64,000 bases of DNA from Paenarthrobacter histidinolovorans (GTDB lineage Bacteria > Actinomycetota > Actinomycetes > Actinomycetales > Micrococcaceae): NCBI RefSeq assembly GCF_014647595.1, contig NZ_BMPM01000011.1, positions 1 through 64,000 on the forward strand, given 5' to 3'. A model generated the notes under the pieces. That model was given only the letters and a program-made list of their open reading frames with translations, made no database searches and had not been told where the DNA came from. This document shows positions 8,012-16,816 of the stretch, in pieces. Numbering within the stretch: position 1 is the stretch's first letter; each line of letters begins with the position of its first letter. The position numbers were made by a program, and so were the translations under genes.

Positions 8012-9229
8012 ATGCGCATTTTGATGGTGGCTCCGGGCACGCGCGGAGACGTGGCGCCCATGGCCGGGCTCGGTAACCGGTTGCAGGGCCTGGGGTTTGA
8101 GGTTGCCATTGCGGCGAACCCGGCCTATGCGCCTTTGGTGGTGGATTCGGGCTGTGAATTCAGGCTTCTGCCCGGTGACCTGGCCGGGTTGATCAGGCAC
8201 CCGGCGCCCGGCGAAAAGGCCCAGGGCGGAAGCGTGCTCGAGTTCTGGAGGAAGCTCCGGGGGTACATGGAGGATGCGGCTACCGGAACTCTGGCGGCAG
8301 CTGAGGCGGGCGCGGACGTCATTCTGGCCAATTCCGTGGCACCGTACGCTTATGACGTTGCTGAGGCGTTCGGCATTCCGGCCATCGGGGCGCACCTGCA
8401 GCCGACTGAACCGAGCGCCGCGTATCCGCCGGTGCTGATGAATTCATCGCGCAGCCTTGGCCCTCTTGGAAACAAGATCATTGGTGAGCGCGCATCCGCC
8501 GGCCCGGCACCCTATGACGCCCCCAGTGCGCGACTTCGAAAGGCGCTGGGGCTGAAAAAGGAAAGCCGTGCCGCCGGTGAGCGGCGGCGGAGGAAGGCGA
8601 AGGCCACCATCCTTCACGGCATCAGCCCCACCGTCCTGCCCAGACCTGCTGATTGGCACGCCGGCCTGGTGATGGCCGGTTATTGGTGGCCTGTTGCCAG
8701 GCCGGACTGGCGCCCGCCGGCAGAGCTGGTGGATTTCCTGGCCGATGGTCCACCGCCGGTGTTCGTGGGTTTTGGAAGCAGCGCGCACGTGGACCCCGGC
8801 TTTATTCTCGAAGCCACGCGCCGCGCCGGGGTAAGGGTGGTGGTGCAGGGTGCAGAGCGTTCCTTGGGTGCGGACGCGATTGGGATCGGAGATGTTCCGC
8901 ACGAATGGTTGTTCCCGCGGATGGCTGCCGTGGTTCATCACGCAGGCGCGGGAACCACTGCGGCAGGTCTGCGTGCCGGCGCGCCGACGGTAGCGGTGCC
9001 CGTCTACACGGACCAGCCGCTTTGGGCTTCCAGGGTGTCCGCCCTCGGTGCCGGACCCGCGCCGATCCCGTACAAAAAGCTCACTGCAGCGCGGCTCGGT
9101 GACGCCATAGCGGAAGCCGTCAACACGCCGTCGTATGCAGAACGGGCGGGGGAGCTGGCCGCAAGAATCGCGACCCAGGATGGAGTGGCCCCTGTGGTCG
9201 ATGCCCTGAGGAAACTCCCAACCAAGTAG
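8012..9229 (+). CDS. GT1-type glycosyltransferase (UGT/MGT-like)
   Basis: A 405-residue GT-B glycosyltransferase of the family that includes sterol and macrolide glucosyltransferases. The N-terminal Rossmann half begins MRILMVAPGTRGDVAP, typical of the acceptor domain. The donor domain carries HHAGAGTTAAGLRAGAP near residues 309-325, the nucleotide-sugar site in this family, followed by PVYTDQPLWA. No signal peptide or membrane span is visible. GAAAGGA precedes the ATG; a TTG three bases upstream is less likely. The acceptor is unknown. Its last codons and stop lie inside a 66-bp palindromic repeat. Confidence 0.85.
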   Translation: MRILMVAPGTRGDVAPMAGLGNRLQGLGFEVAIAANPAYAPLVVDSGCEFRLLPGDLAGLIRHPAPGEKAQGGSVLEFWRKLRGYMEDAATGTLAAAEAGADVILANSVAPYAYDVAEAFGIPAIGAHLQPTEPSAAYPPVLMNSSRSLGPLGNKIIGERASAGPAPYDAPSARLRKALGLKKESRAAGERRRRKAKATILHGISPTVLPRPADWHAGLVMAGYWWPVARPDWRPPAELVDFLADGPPPVFVGFGSSAHVDPGFILEATRRAGVRVVVQGAERSLGADAIGIGDVPHEWLFPRMAAVVHHAGAGTTAAGLRAGAPTVAVPVYTDQPLWASRVSALGAGPAPIPYKKLTAARLGDAIAEAVNTPSYAERAGELAARIATQDGVAPVVDALRKLPTK

Positions 9230-9282
9230 CAGCAAACGCCCTTCTGAGCGCTCATAAGGGCGTCAGCTGCGACCCAGTTGGG
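9217..9282. repeat. 66-bp palindromic repeat, copy A
   Basis: An imperfect inverted repeat starting CCCAAC and ending GTTGGG. Its 27-bp arms have 6 mismatches and its inner ACGCCCTT/AAGGGCGT stem encloses CTGAGCGCTCAT. It overlaps the last four codons and stop of the glycosyltransferase gene and may act as its terminator, although no T run follows. Length and termini match copies at 33763, 35610 and 54419. Confidence 0.8.
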
Positions 9283-9344
9283 TAGGAATATGTGAAAGTA
9301 CTGTTTCACTCTGAGTGAACCGGCTGTGATGCGGAGCACATTCC

Positions 9345-11462
9345 GTGTTGAATCGAGGTATGGACTCTGCTGACACTCATGCCTTGGGCGAACAGCCCGA
9401 AACTCCGTTCCACGATCTGGACCACTACCTCTCCATCCCGCGGGTCGCCGGCCTTACCCTGAGCCCGGACGGCAAACGCCTTGTCACCACCGTGACGACG
9501 CTGAACAGCAAGGGAACCGAGTTCGCCACGGCCCTCTGGGAGCTCGACCCTGCCGGCCGGAACCACGCGCGCCGGATCACCCGCAGCGCCAAAGGCGAGG
9601 CCGGCGCCGTCTTCGCTGCCAACGGCGACCTCTACTTCACCTCGGCGCGCCCGGATCCGGAAAGCCCCGACGCCGATCCCGTGAACGCGCTGTGGCTGCT
9701 CCCAGCCGACGGGGGAGAAGCCCGCGTGGTGCACTCCCGCGCCGGCGGCATCAGTTCCGTCATGGCCGCGAAGGACGCAGACGCGACCTTCGTCAATGCC
9801 GAGGTGCTGGCCGGTTCCACGGACGAGGACGACGACGAAGAACGCCGCAAGGCCCGCAAGGACAAAAAGGTCTCCGCCATCCTGCACACGGGCTACCCGG
9901 TGCGCTACTGGGATGCGGACCTCGGCCCCGCCGGGCCGCGGCTCTTCGCGGTGGAGCCGGGTGCAGAGAAGGAGCCCGGCAAGCCCTCCACTGTGGACGC
10001 CACCGCGCCGCTCGCGCTCCGCAACCTGACGCCCGGCGTCGGCGGTTCGCTGCGCGAGGCCAAAACGGTGGTGAGTCCCGACGGCAAAACCATTTACACC
10101 AGCATGACCAAAGCCCTGGCCAAGGCCGACAGCCGCGAGGTGCTCGTCGCCGTCGACGTCGCCACCGGCGTCAGCAAGGTGCTGCTGGACCACGAAGGCA
10201 TGAGCTATTTCCCCGGGCCTGTCAGCCCGGATAACCGCACGCTGGTGGTGGAGAGCGAAAGCGACACCACGCCCACGCAAGCTCCCCAGGTGAAGCTGCA
10301 CCTGCTGGGCGTAGCGGGCGGGGAGACCACCGACCTTGAGCCGCTGGCCCACCAATGGGATCGATGGGCCACCGCGCTCGCGTGGCTCCCGGACGGAAGT
10401 GCCATCCTGGCCAAAGCGGACGACGACGGCGCGTCGCCGGTTTTCCGCATCGACGTCGCCGACGGTGGGGTCACCCAGGTGACGAAGGACGGCGCGGCGT
10501 ACACCGACGTCGTGGTTTCACCCGAGGGAACCACGGCGTACGCGCTTCGCAGCTCCTACGAGTACCCCGCCGAAGCCGTGCGGATCGACCTCGCCACGGG
10601 AGAAGTGGTCCGGCTGCAGGCGCCCGCGGAACGTCCCGCCTACAAGGGCCGGCTGGAGCGGGTGGAGACGACGGCGGAGGATGGCTCACGCGTGCCCGCC
10701 TACCTTGCGCTCCCGGACAGTGCCTCCGCGGACAGCCCCGCACCGCTGCTGCTGTGGATCCATGGTGGACCCCTGGGCTCGTGGAATGCGTGGACGTGGC
10801 GCTGGAACCCCTGGCTGCTGGTAGCCAAGGGCTACGCCGTACTGCTGCCCGATCCTGCCCTCTCTACCGGCTACGGCCAGGACTTCATCCAGCGTGGATG
10901 GGGAGAATGGGGCAAGAAGCCGTTCACGGACCTCATGGCCATCACGGATGCGGTGGTGGCGCGGCCGGACATTGACGAGTCGCGGACCGCGGCCATGGGC
11001 GGATCGTTCGGTGGATACATGGCCAACTGGGTGGCCGGCCAGACCGACCGCTTCAAGGCGATTGTCACCCACGCGAGCCTGTGGGCACTTGACCAGTTCG
11101 GCCCCACCACGGATGCAGCCCAGTACTGGCTGAAGGAAATGACGGTCGAGATGGCCATGGCCAATTCCCCGCATCTGAACGTGGGCAATATCAAGACGCC
11201 CATGCTGGTGATCCACGGTGACAAGGATTACCGCGTGCCGATCGGTGAAGGCCTGCGTCTCTGGTATGAGCTCCTGTCCTCCTCGCAGCTGCCCGCAGAC
11301 GAGAACGGCCAGAGCCCGCACCGCTTCCTCTACTTCCCGGACGAAAATCACTGGGTTCTGCAGCCGCAGCATGCCAAGGTTTGGTACGGCGTGGTGGAGA
11401 GCTTCCTGGCCAAGCAGGTGCTGGGCGAGGACGTTGCTTTACCGGAGGAACTGGGTTTATAG
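9345..11462 (+). CDS. S9-family prolyl oligopeptidase / acylaminoacyl-peptidase-like
   Basis: A 705-residue serine peptidase of family S9. The N-terminal two thirds have the repetitive DG-rich pattern of a beta-propeller. The C-terminal alpha/beta-hydrolase domain has Ser554 in MGGSFGGYMAN, Asp628 in HGDKDYRVP and His669 in ENHW, a complete triad in the usual order. An acidic/basic stretch at about residues 160-175 is an unusual insert in the propeller. No signal peptide is seen, so it should cleave short peptides in the cytoplasm. The GTG start is supported by GGAG eight bases upstream; an ATG five codons later has poor spacing. Confidence 0.9.
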   Translation: MLNRGMDSADTHALGEQPETPFHDLDHYLSIPRVAGLTLSPDGKRLVTTVTTLNSKGTEFATALWELDPAGRNHARRITRSAKGEAGAVFAANGDLYFTSARPDPESPDADPVNALWLLPADGGEARVVHSRAGGISSVMAAKDADATFVNAEVLAGSTDEDDDEERRKARKDKKVSAILHTGYPVRYWDADLGPAGPRLFAVEPGAEKEPGKPSTVDATAPLALRNLTPGVGGSLREAKTVVSPDGKTIYTSMTKALAKADSREVLVAVDVATGVSKVLLDHEGMSYFPGPVSPDNRTLVVESESDTTPTQAPQVKLHLLGVAGGETTDLEPLAHQWDRWATALAWLPDGSAILAKADDDGASPVFRIDVADGGVTQVTKDGAAYTDVVVSPEGTTAYALRSSYEYPAEAVRIDLATGEVVRLQAPAERPAYKGRLERVETTAEDGSRVPAYLALPDSASADSPAPLLLWIHGGPLGSWNAWTWRWNPWLLVAKGYAVLLPDPALSTGYGQDFIQRGWGEWGKKPFTDLMAITDAVVARPDIDESRTAAMGGSFGGYMANWVAGQTDRFKAIVTHASLWALDQFGPTTDAAQYWLKEMTVEMAMANSPHLNVGNIKTPMLVIHGDKDYRVPIGEGLRLWYELLSSSQLPADENGQSPHRFLYFPDENHWVLQPQHAKVWYGVVESFLAKQVLGEDVALPEELGL

Positions 11463-11478
11463 GCGATTCCTTCCGTGC

Positions 11479-11551
11479 GACAACCGGGACATTTGTCGCG
11501 TGCTCGCTCGTTCCTCGCTTAGACGCACGCTACACAAATGTCCCGGTCGTC
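11479..11551. repeat. long imperfect hairpin after the S9 peptidase
   Basis: GACAACCGGGACATTTGT (11479-11496) pairs with ACAAATGTCCCGGTCGTC (11534-11551) at 17 of 18 positions. An inner GCGTGC/GCACGC stem continues the pairing. It lies 16 bp after the peptidase stop and 73 bp before argA. No T run follows, so it may be a Rho-assisted terminator or a repeat element. Confidence 0.65.
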
Positions 11552-11624
11552 GCCGTCGTGCCCGCACTCCGTCATACGCGGCGCCGGGGCGGCCCACATC
11601 TGCTTGCCTCGTTAGGATGGGGGA

Positions 11625-12134
11625 GTGAATTCGTCCTTCAGCCTTCGTCCTGCCCGCACCAGTGATGTGGCGGCCATCAAGAGGCTTGTGGCGCCCTTGG
11701 CCGAGGAACGGATCCTGATGGCCAAGGAAACCGTGGCCTACTACGAGAGCCTTCAGGAATTCCGGATTGCCGAGTCCGACGCCGGTGAAGTCATCGGTTG
11801 CGGAGCTTTGCACGTGATGTGGGAGGACCTGGCCGAGATCCGCACCCTGGCCGCCGCTGACTCCTGGCGCGGGCGGGGAGTGGGGCATGTCCTGGTGGAG
11901 AACCTCCTCGAGGAAGCGCGGGCCCTGGGTGTTAGCCGGGTGTTCTGCCTGACCTTTGAGGTGGACTTCTTCAAACGCCACGGATTCGAAGTCATGGCGG
12001 ACCAGTCGGCCGTGGACCCGCAGGTTTACTCTGAGCTGCTGCGCTCGCATGACGAAGGCGTGGCAGAGTTCCTGGACCTCGCCCGGGTAAAGCCCAACAC
12101 CCTGGGAAACACCCGCATGATCAAGCAGCTTTAG
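11625..12134 (+). CDS. argA: amino-acid N-acetyltransferase (N-acetylglutamate synthase)
   Basis: A 169-residue GNAT-fold acetyltransferase matching the short actinobacterial N-acetylglutamate synthase, which makes N-acetylglutamate from acetyl-CoA and glutamate as the first step of arginine biosynthesis. The acetyl-CoA loop appears as SWRGRGVGHVLV near residues 82-93. The preceding strand has LAEIRTLAA, and a late FFKRHGFEV motif is typical of this subfamily. It lacks the amino-acid-kinase domain of E. coli ArgA, as expected in actinobacteria. The GTG start follows a GGATGGGGGA ribosome-binding region. It stands alone, away from other arg genes. Confidence 0.87.
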   Translation: MNSSFSLRPARTSDVAAIKRLVAPLAEERILMAKETVAYYESLQEFRIAESDAGEVIGCGALHVMWEDLAEIRTLAAADSWRGRGVGHVLVENLLEEARALGVSRVFCLTFEVDFFKRHGFEVMADQSAVDPQVYSELLRSHDEGVAEFLDLARVKPNTLGNTRMIKQL

Positions 12135-12228
12135 GACGTTCGCGGCACTTCCTGCCTGAAAAACCCGCACGACGCGCCGGGTCGCCCGCCCGCGCCCGAT
12201 TATGGGTGATTTATTAACTCTTCTCATA

Positions 12229-12245
12229 TATCCAGTTGATGGATA
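12229..12245. promoter_or_regulatory. palindromic operator-like site before the flavin oxidase
   Basis: TATCCA-GTTGA-TGGATA is a perfect 6-bp dyad with a 5-bp centre, in an unusually AT-rich stretch 58 bp before the start of the flavin oxidase gene. This is the form and position of a repressor site. No cognate regulator is adjacent. Confidence 0.45.
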
Positions 12246-12302
12246 AACTGATTGAGGCTTGCTGGGGAAGCTTCCACCACTCGGTCAATTTGAGAGAAGA
12301 TC

Positions 12303-13748
12303 ATGCAGTCCCACGCGTCCTTTTCAGATGTTTCAGAACTCCAACTCAGCGTGCGCGGTCCAGTGTTCACGCCTGCCGATCCCGGCTTCGCCGCAGAAGT
12401 AGCGGCCTTTAATTTGTCCACCCAGCACCAACCGGACCTTGCTTTCGGCGCCCTCGACGCAGAGGACGTTGCAGCGGCAGTTCGTTGGGCTGCAGAACGT
12501 AAAATGCCCGTTTCCGTACAGTCCACAGGGCACGGCGCGACCAATGCCATTGAAGGCGGGCTGCTGATCAGCACCCGGCGCATGCTGGAACTCAGCATTG
12601 ATCCCGTCGAGAAGACGGCCCGCGTGGGCGCGGGCGTCCGCTGGAGGGCGGTGGTGGACCAAGCCGCGACCTTCGGTTTGATGGGACTCTGCGGTTCCAC
12701 CACCGACGTCGGCGTGGTGGGATACACGCTGGGCGGTGGCTTGCCGATCCTTGGCCGCAAGTACGGTTTCGCTTCTGACCATGTGATCGCCTTTGAGCTG
12801 GTCACGGCCGACGGCACCCAGCGCAGGGTGACCAAGGACGAGAACTCCGACCTGTTCTACCTCCTGCGCGGAGGCAAAGGAAACCTGGGCATCGTCACTG
12901 CCATGGAATTCCATTTGTTCCCAAGCTCGGACCTCTTTGCCGGCGGCCTGTACTACGACGGTGCCCATGCCGCTGCTGTCCTCCAGCAGTTCAGCGAATG
13001 GGTTCCCGGGCTGCCCCCGGAAGCATCGGCGTCGTTGGCGTTCCTGCGGCTGCCGGACATGGAGATCGTCCCCGAGCCCCTGCGCGGCAAGTTCGTGGTG
13101 CACTTACGCTACGCCTACCAGGGTGATGCCGCTGTGGCCACGCAGCTCCTGGAGCCCATGCGCACGAGCGCTCCGTTCATGATGGACGGAACCGGCCCCT
13201 TGGAATCCACCCAGCTGGACATGGTCCATCAGGACCCGGAGCAGCCTGTGCCCGTGCGGGAACGGGGTTTCCTGCTGGACCGCCTGGACCAGGGCGCCAA
13301 GGACGCGATCCTGCGGCACTTCGGTCCCGGTGTCCCCAGTCCAGTGTTGATGGCGGAAATCCGGCTCCTGGGTGGGGCTTTGGCTGTATGCGCCGACGGT
13401 GAAGACATGGTGGGAGCGCGCGACGCCGCGTTCAGCTTCTTCATGGCGGGCATGGTGGTCCCGCCTGTGGCGGAGCTGCTTCCGGGAGTGTTCGACGCCG
13501 TTCGTGACGACCTGCGCGACGCCTCCAGCGGTGGGACGTTCGTCAACCTGCACGGACATTTCGTGGACGCTGAGGACAGGGAACGGCCGTGGGGACCGAG
13601 CGTCCGTGAGCGCCTCCGCAAGGCCAAGGCCGAATTGGATCCGCACAACATGTTCAGCTTCGGGCACGTGGTAGGGCTGCCGGTCATCGACCAGACCGTC
13701 CTGCTGGAAGACGTTGCCACCGGCGGCGACGCCGTGCTGAACAGCTGA
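12303..13748 (+). CDS. FAD-dependent oxidase, BBE/PCMH type
   Basis: A 481-residue FAD-linked oxidase of the berberine-bridge-like superfamily. The PCMH-type FAD domain (about 40-215) has STGHGA, whose histidine is the usual site of covalent FAD attachment. DVGVVGYTLGGGLP follows, and GGKGNLGIVT marks the end of the FAD domain. The cysteine of bicovalent enzymes is not at its usual place, so attachment is probably through one residue only. The C-terminus ends in a DPHNMFSFG segment typical of the BBE domain. No Tat or Sec signal is visible, so it is cytoplasmic. Substrate unknown. A 62-residue gene follows immediately. Confidence 0.88.
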   Translation: MQSHASFSDVSELQLSVRGPVFTPADPGFAAEVAAFNLSTQHQPDLAFGALDAEDVAAAVRWAAERKMPVSVQSTGHGATNAIEGGLLISTRRMLELSIDPVEKTARVGAGVRWRAVVDQAATFGLMGLCGSTTDVGVVGYTLGGGLPILGRKYGFASDHVIAFELVTADGTQRRVTKDENSDLFYLLRGGKGNLGIVTAMEFHLFPSSDLFAGGLYYDGAHAAAVLQQFSEWVPGLPPEASASLAFLRLPDMEIVPEPLRGKFVVHLRYAYQGDAAVATQLLEPMRTSAPFMMDGTGPLESTQLDMVHQDPEQPVPVRERGFLLDRLDQGAKDAILRHFGPGVPSPVLMAEIRLLGGALAVCADGEDMVGARDAAFSFFMAGMVVPPVAELLPGVFDAVRDDLRDASSGGTFVNLHGHFVDAEDRERPWGPSVRERLRKAKAELDPHNMFSFGHVVGLPVIDQTVLLEDVATGGDAVLNS

Positions 13749-13762
13749 AGGGGATGCGGACA

Positions 13763-13951
13763 ATGGACCATAGGGTCACGTTCCCGGATTTCTCCGCTTT
13801 CCAGATCGACCTGCCCCACGGGCCGTGGCCGCATGAAGTCCACTGGGCAGGGGACAGGACTTCCGATCCGGACCTCTACTCCGCCTTCTGGCCTGAATAC
13901 CACGCCAGGCCGGAGGGTGACGGGGTGACGGCCCCACCCGCCGAGGACTAG
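13763..13951 (+). CDS. small hypothetical protein, 62 residues
   Basis: A short gene directly after the flavin oxidase, ending at a TAG before a strong terminator, so the two form a small operon. The product is acidic and aromatic-rich (HGPWPHEVHWAGD, YSAFWPEYHARP) with no membrane span or known motif. The ATG at 13763 sits 9 bp after GAAGGGG; an ATG at 13754 directly abuts that sequence and is less likely. Function unknown. Linkage suggests a role with the oxidase. Confidence 0.6.
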   Translation: MDHRVTFPDFSAFQIDLPHGPWPHEVHWAGDRTSDPDLYSAFWPEYHARPEGDGVTAPPAED

Positions 13952-13967
13952 GGCCCGTCAAATGATT

Positions 13968-14002
13968 GCTGCAGGGACGGTCTTCGGGGCTGTCCCTGCA
14001 GC
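13968..14002 (+). terminator. terminator of the flavin oxidase operon
   Basis: GCTGCAGGGAC / GTCCCTGCAGC forms a perfect 11-bp stem around GGTCTTCGGGGCT, followed by TATTTAAG, 16 bases after the small gene's stop. Confidence 0.9.
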
Positions 14003-14098
14003 TATTTAAGTACCGTTTCCCACCCCTGAAGACCTACCCGCGCCCCGGCCGCCGGTAGTAGGGTCAGAGCACCAGCCACAGCACGCCAGGAGCATCCA

Positions 14099-15100
14099 AT
14101 GAAAAAGCTCATCAATGATCCACGCGCCGTGGTGGACGAGTCCGTTGAAGGGTTCGGCATGGCGCATGCCGACATCGTGGACGTCCACCCCGACCCCAAG
14201 TTCGTCGTCCGGAAAGGTGCACCGGTTGCGGGCAAAGTTGCCCTCGTCTCCGGTGGCGGCAGCGGCCACGAACCCCTCCACGCCGGTTTCGTCGGACTCG
14301 GCATGCTCGACGCCGCTGTCCCGGGCGCAGTCTTCACGTCGCCAACGCCGGACCAGATCATTCCGGCGACCGTCGCAGTCGACTCAGGTGCCGGCGTCGT
14401 CCATATCGTGAAGAACTACACCGGCGACGTCCTGAACTTTGAAACCGCAGCCGAAATGGCCCAGGCCGAGGGCGTGCGGGTGCGTTCGGTCCTGGTCAAT
14501 GACGACGTAGCCGTGGAGGATTCGCTGTACACGGCGGGGCGCCGTGGTGTTGGTGGAACCGTCCTGGTGGAGAAGATTGCGGGGGCTTCCGCGCAACGCG
14601 GAGACGACCTTGACGCCGTCACGGCCATCGCTGAGAGGGTGGTTGCCAACGTCCGCACCATGGGCGTCGCCCTTTCCGGTTGCACGGTCCCGCACGCAGG
14701 AACGCCGAGCTTTGAACTCGCCGATGACGAGATTGAGATCGGCATCGGAATCCACGGTGAACCCGGCCGGCACCGGATCGCCATGGAAAGCGCCGACGCG
14801 ATCACGGACCGCCTGCTGGACCCTGTGTTGGAGGACCTCGGCCTGGCCTCCGGCGACAAGGTCCTGCTGTTCGTCAACGGCATGGGCGGGACGCCGCTGA
14901 GTGAGCTGTACATCGTCTACCGGCGGGCGGCGCACGTCCTCGCGGAGCGTGGCGCCACGGTGGAGCGCTCCTTGGTGGGCAACTATGTGACATCCCTGGA
15001 AATGCAGGGATGTTCCGTGTCAGTGCTGCGCCTGGACGAGGAAATGACCAGGCTCTGGGACGCTCCTGTTCACACCGCCGCCCTGCGCTGGGGGGCCTGA
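14099..15100 (+). CDS. dhaK: dihydroxyacetone kinase, substrate-binding subunit DhaK
   Basis: A 333-residue DhaK, which binds dihydroxyacetone for phosphorylation by DhaL in the PTS-dependent kinase. GGGSGHEPLHAGFVG near residues 50-65 is the family's hallmark substrate-site region. The histidine that forms the covalent hemiaminal bond with substrate is His219 in GIHGEPG. It is the first gene of dhaK-dhaL-dhaM, with an AGGAG-type site before the ATG. The phospho-relay partner DhaM is encoded in the same operon, so this is the PEP-dependent rather than the ATP-dependent one-chain type. Confidence 0.96.
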   Translation: MKKLINDPRAVVDESVEGFGMAHADIVDVHPDPKFVVRKGAPVAGKVALVSGGGSGHEPLHAGFVGLGMLDAAVPGAVFTSPTPDQIIPATVAVDSGAGVVHIVKNYTGDVLNFETAAEMAQAEGVRVRSVLVNDDVAVEDSLYTAGRRGVGGTVLVEKIAGASAQRGDDLDAVTAIAERVVANVRTMGVALSGCTVPHAGTPSFELADDEIEIGIGIHGEPGRHRIAMESADAITDRLLDPVLEDLGLASGDKVLLFVNGMGGTPLSELYIVYRRAAHVLAERGATVERSLVGNYVTSLEMQGCSVSVLRLDEEMTRLWDAPVHTAALRWGA

Positions 15101-15102
15101 GC

Positions 15103-15765
15103 ATGGGTCTTGACGTCAAATGGGCGCAGGAATGGTTGAGATTGTCCGCGAAAGCGATGTCGGAGCACAGGGTGGAGCTGATTGAGCTGGACCGGCCCAT
15201 TGGCGACTCCGACCACGGGGAAAACATGGACCGCGGCTTCCAGGCCGTGCTGCAGAAGCTCGATGAAAGCCCGCCCGAAACCGCCGGAGCTGCGTTGAAG
15301 GCTGCCGCCATGGCGCTTATGTCCAAGGTGGGGGGAGCGGCCGGCCCCCTCTATGGAACGGCCTACCTGCGTGCGGCCACGTCGCTGGGGGATGCCACCG
15401 AGATCGACGCCGACGCGCTCGCAGCGGCCCTCATCGCTGCGAGGGATGGCATCGTGGCACGCGGCAAGGCCGAAGTTGGCGACAAGACAATGATCGACGC
15501 ATGGACTCCGGCGGTGGACGCAGCAATGAATGCCGCGTCCACCGGCCAGGAACCCTCGGCGGTGCTGGCAGCGGCAGCGGAAGCCGCGGAGGCCGGGGCC
15601 AAGTCAACAGACCCCTTGGTGGCGCGAAAAGGCCGGGCGAGCTACTTGGGCGACCGCAGTGCCGGTCACCGCGATCCCGGTGCGGCGTCAACCGCGCTCC
15701 TGTTGCGGGCGGCCGCTGAAGCGGCGGCCGGTCCAGCAGACGGAGCGGGAGCTGACGCCGGATGA
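15103..15765 (+). CDS. dhaL: dihydroxyacetone kinase, ADP-binding subunit DhaL
   Basis: A 220-residue DhaL, which carries tightly bound ADP that is phosphorylated by DhaM and passes the phosphate to DhaK-bound dihydroxyacetone. The Mg-binding aspartates appear as D30, D35 and D37 in DRPIGDSDHGEN. Further family motifs are GGAAGPLYGT and GDKTMIDAW. A GRASYLGDRSAGHRDPGA segment near the C-terminus is the conserved nucleotide-site loop. The start ATG is 2 bp after the dhaK stop, and the stop overlaps dhaM (ATGA), implying translational coupling. Confidence 0.96.
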   Translation: MGLDVKWAQEWLRLSAKAMSEHRVELIELDRPIGDSDHGENMDRGFQAVLQKLDESPPETAGAALKAAAMALMSKVGGAAGPLYGTAYLRAATSLGDATEIDADALAAALIAARDGIVARGKAEVGDKTMIDAWTPAVDAAMNAASTGQEPSAVLAAAAEAAEAGAKSTDPLVARKGRASYLGDRSAGHRDPGAASTALLLRAAAEAAAGPADGAGADAG

Positions 15766-16460
15766 CGGTAGGGATCGTGGTTGTTTCGCACAGCAGCAAG
15801 ATCGCTGAAGGAGCAGTTGAACTCGCCGCCCAGATGGCGCCCGACGTCGATCTCGTCGCCGCCGGGGGAACTGACGACGACCGGATCGGGACCAGCCTCG
15901 AGAAGGTGCTGGCCGCCGTCGAGCAGTCTTTGGTGGATTCCGGTGGCGACGGTGTGGTTGTGCTGACGGACCTCGGTTCGGCGGTAATGACCGCTGAGTC
16001 GGCAATGGAGTTCGCCAGCAATCCGGACGCCGTGCAGCTGGCGGATGCGCCGCTGGTGGAAGGGCTCGTGGCGGCTGCGGTGGCTGCGCAGGGTGGTGCC
16101 GGCGTCGACGATGTGCGCAAGGCTGCCGAAGCTGTCAGCTTCGGTCCTGCGGCTGGACCCGGCCGAGGCGATGACCAGGCCGACGCCGACGGCCTGGTCG
16201 TCCCGGATGCAAGCGGCGACTTCGAACTCATCAACCCTTTGGGAATGCATGCGCGTCCGGCTGCGAAGATCGCCGGGGGACTGTCCGGGCTGGACGCGGA
16301 GGTGACGGTGAACGGCGCAGACGGCATGTCCATCATGGCGCTCATGGCGCTCGCCGCGGGGCAGGGCTCCAGCCTCCACGTCGAAGCGCGGGGGAAAGAC
16401 GCTTCCAAGGCCGTTGAGTACGTGGGTCGCTTGGTGAAAGAGGGCTTCGGCGAACTCTAG
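15762..16460 (+). CDS. dhaM: dihydroxyacetone kinase phosphotransfer subunit DhaM (EIIA-HPr)
   Basis: A 232-residue phosphocarrier. The N-terminal EIIA(man)-like domain (about 1-130) has the phospho-histidine at His10 in VVVSHS. A linker is followed by an HPr domain (about 145-232) with phospho-His163 in NPLGMHARPAAK. E. coli DhaM has a third, EI-like domain that is absent here, so phosphate must come from general Enzyme I, which I do not see in this window. It overlaps dhaL by 4 bp and ends the operon. Confidence 0.94.
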   Translation: MTVGIVVVSHSSKIAEGAVELAAQMAPDVDLVAAGGTDDDRIGTSLEKVLAAVEQSLVDSGGDGVVVLTDLGSAVMTAESAMEFASNPDAVQLADAPLVEGLVAAAVAAQGGAGVDDVRKAAEAVSFGPAAGPGRGDDQADADGLVVPDASGDFELINPLGMHARPAAKIAGGLSGLDAEVTVNGADGMSIMALMALAAGQGSSLHVEARGKDASKAVEYVGRLVKEGFGEL

Positions 16461-16549
16461 TTTGAGTGGAATTTCCACCAAATATTGCTAAGTATGCTGA
16501 TTAGTGATGTTGTAGAGGTACAAGGTTCCTACGACGAAAGAGGTGCGAC

Positions 16550-16726
16550 ATGGGTGCAGACGACAAGTTGGAGAATGCAGGCGAGAAGCTCGGCGGCAAG
16601 GCCAAGGAAGCTGCCGGCAAGCTGACCGACGACAAGGGCCTCGAAGCTGAAGGCAAAGGCGACCAGGTCAAGGCAGACCTCAAGGGCGCCGGCGAAAAGG
16701 TGAAAGACGCCTTCAAGAAGGACTAG
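16550..16726 (+). CDS. CsbD-family stress protein
   Basis: A 58-residue, highly charged Lys/Glu/Gly/Ala-rich protein. It has the CsbD-like pattern: KLENAGEKLGGKAKEAAGKL followed by a second GKGDQVKADLKGAGEKVKDA repeat. CsbD proteins are general-stress proteins of unknown mechanism. GAAAGAGG lies 6-7 bases before the ATG and a strong terminator follows, so it is a complete monocistronic gene. Confidence 0.85.
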   Translation: MGADDKLENAGEKLGGKAKEAAGKLTDDKGLEAEGKGDQVKADLKGAGEKVKDAFKKD

Positions 16727-16733
16727 GAATGTG

Positions 16734-16765
16734 GACAGGGCCGCTGCTGTAGCAGCGGCCCTGTC
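16734..16765 (+). terminator. terminator of the CsbD-family gene
   Basis: GACAGGGCCGCTGCT / AGCAGCGGCCCTGTC is a perfect 15-bp stem with a 2-nt loop, followed by TTGTTG, 7 bases after the stop. Confidence 0.94.
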
Positions 16766-16816
16766 TTGTTGTGCGAGACACTGCCGTGGCAGTGAGCTAC
16801 TTGATGGAGGATCTAC

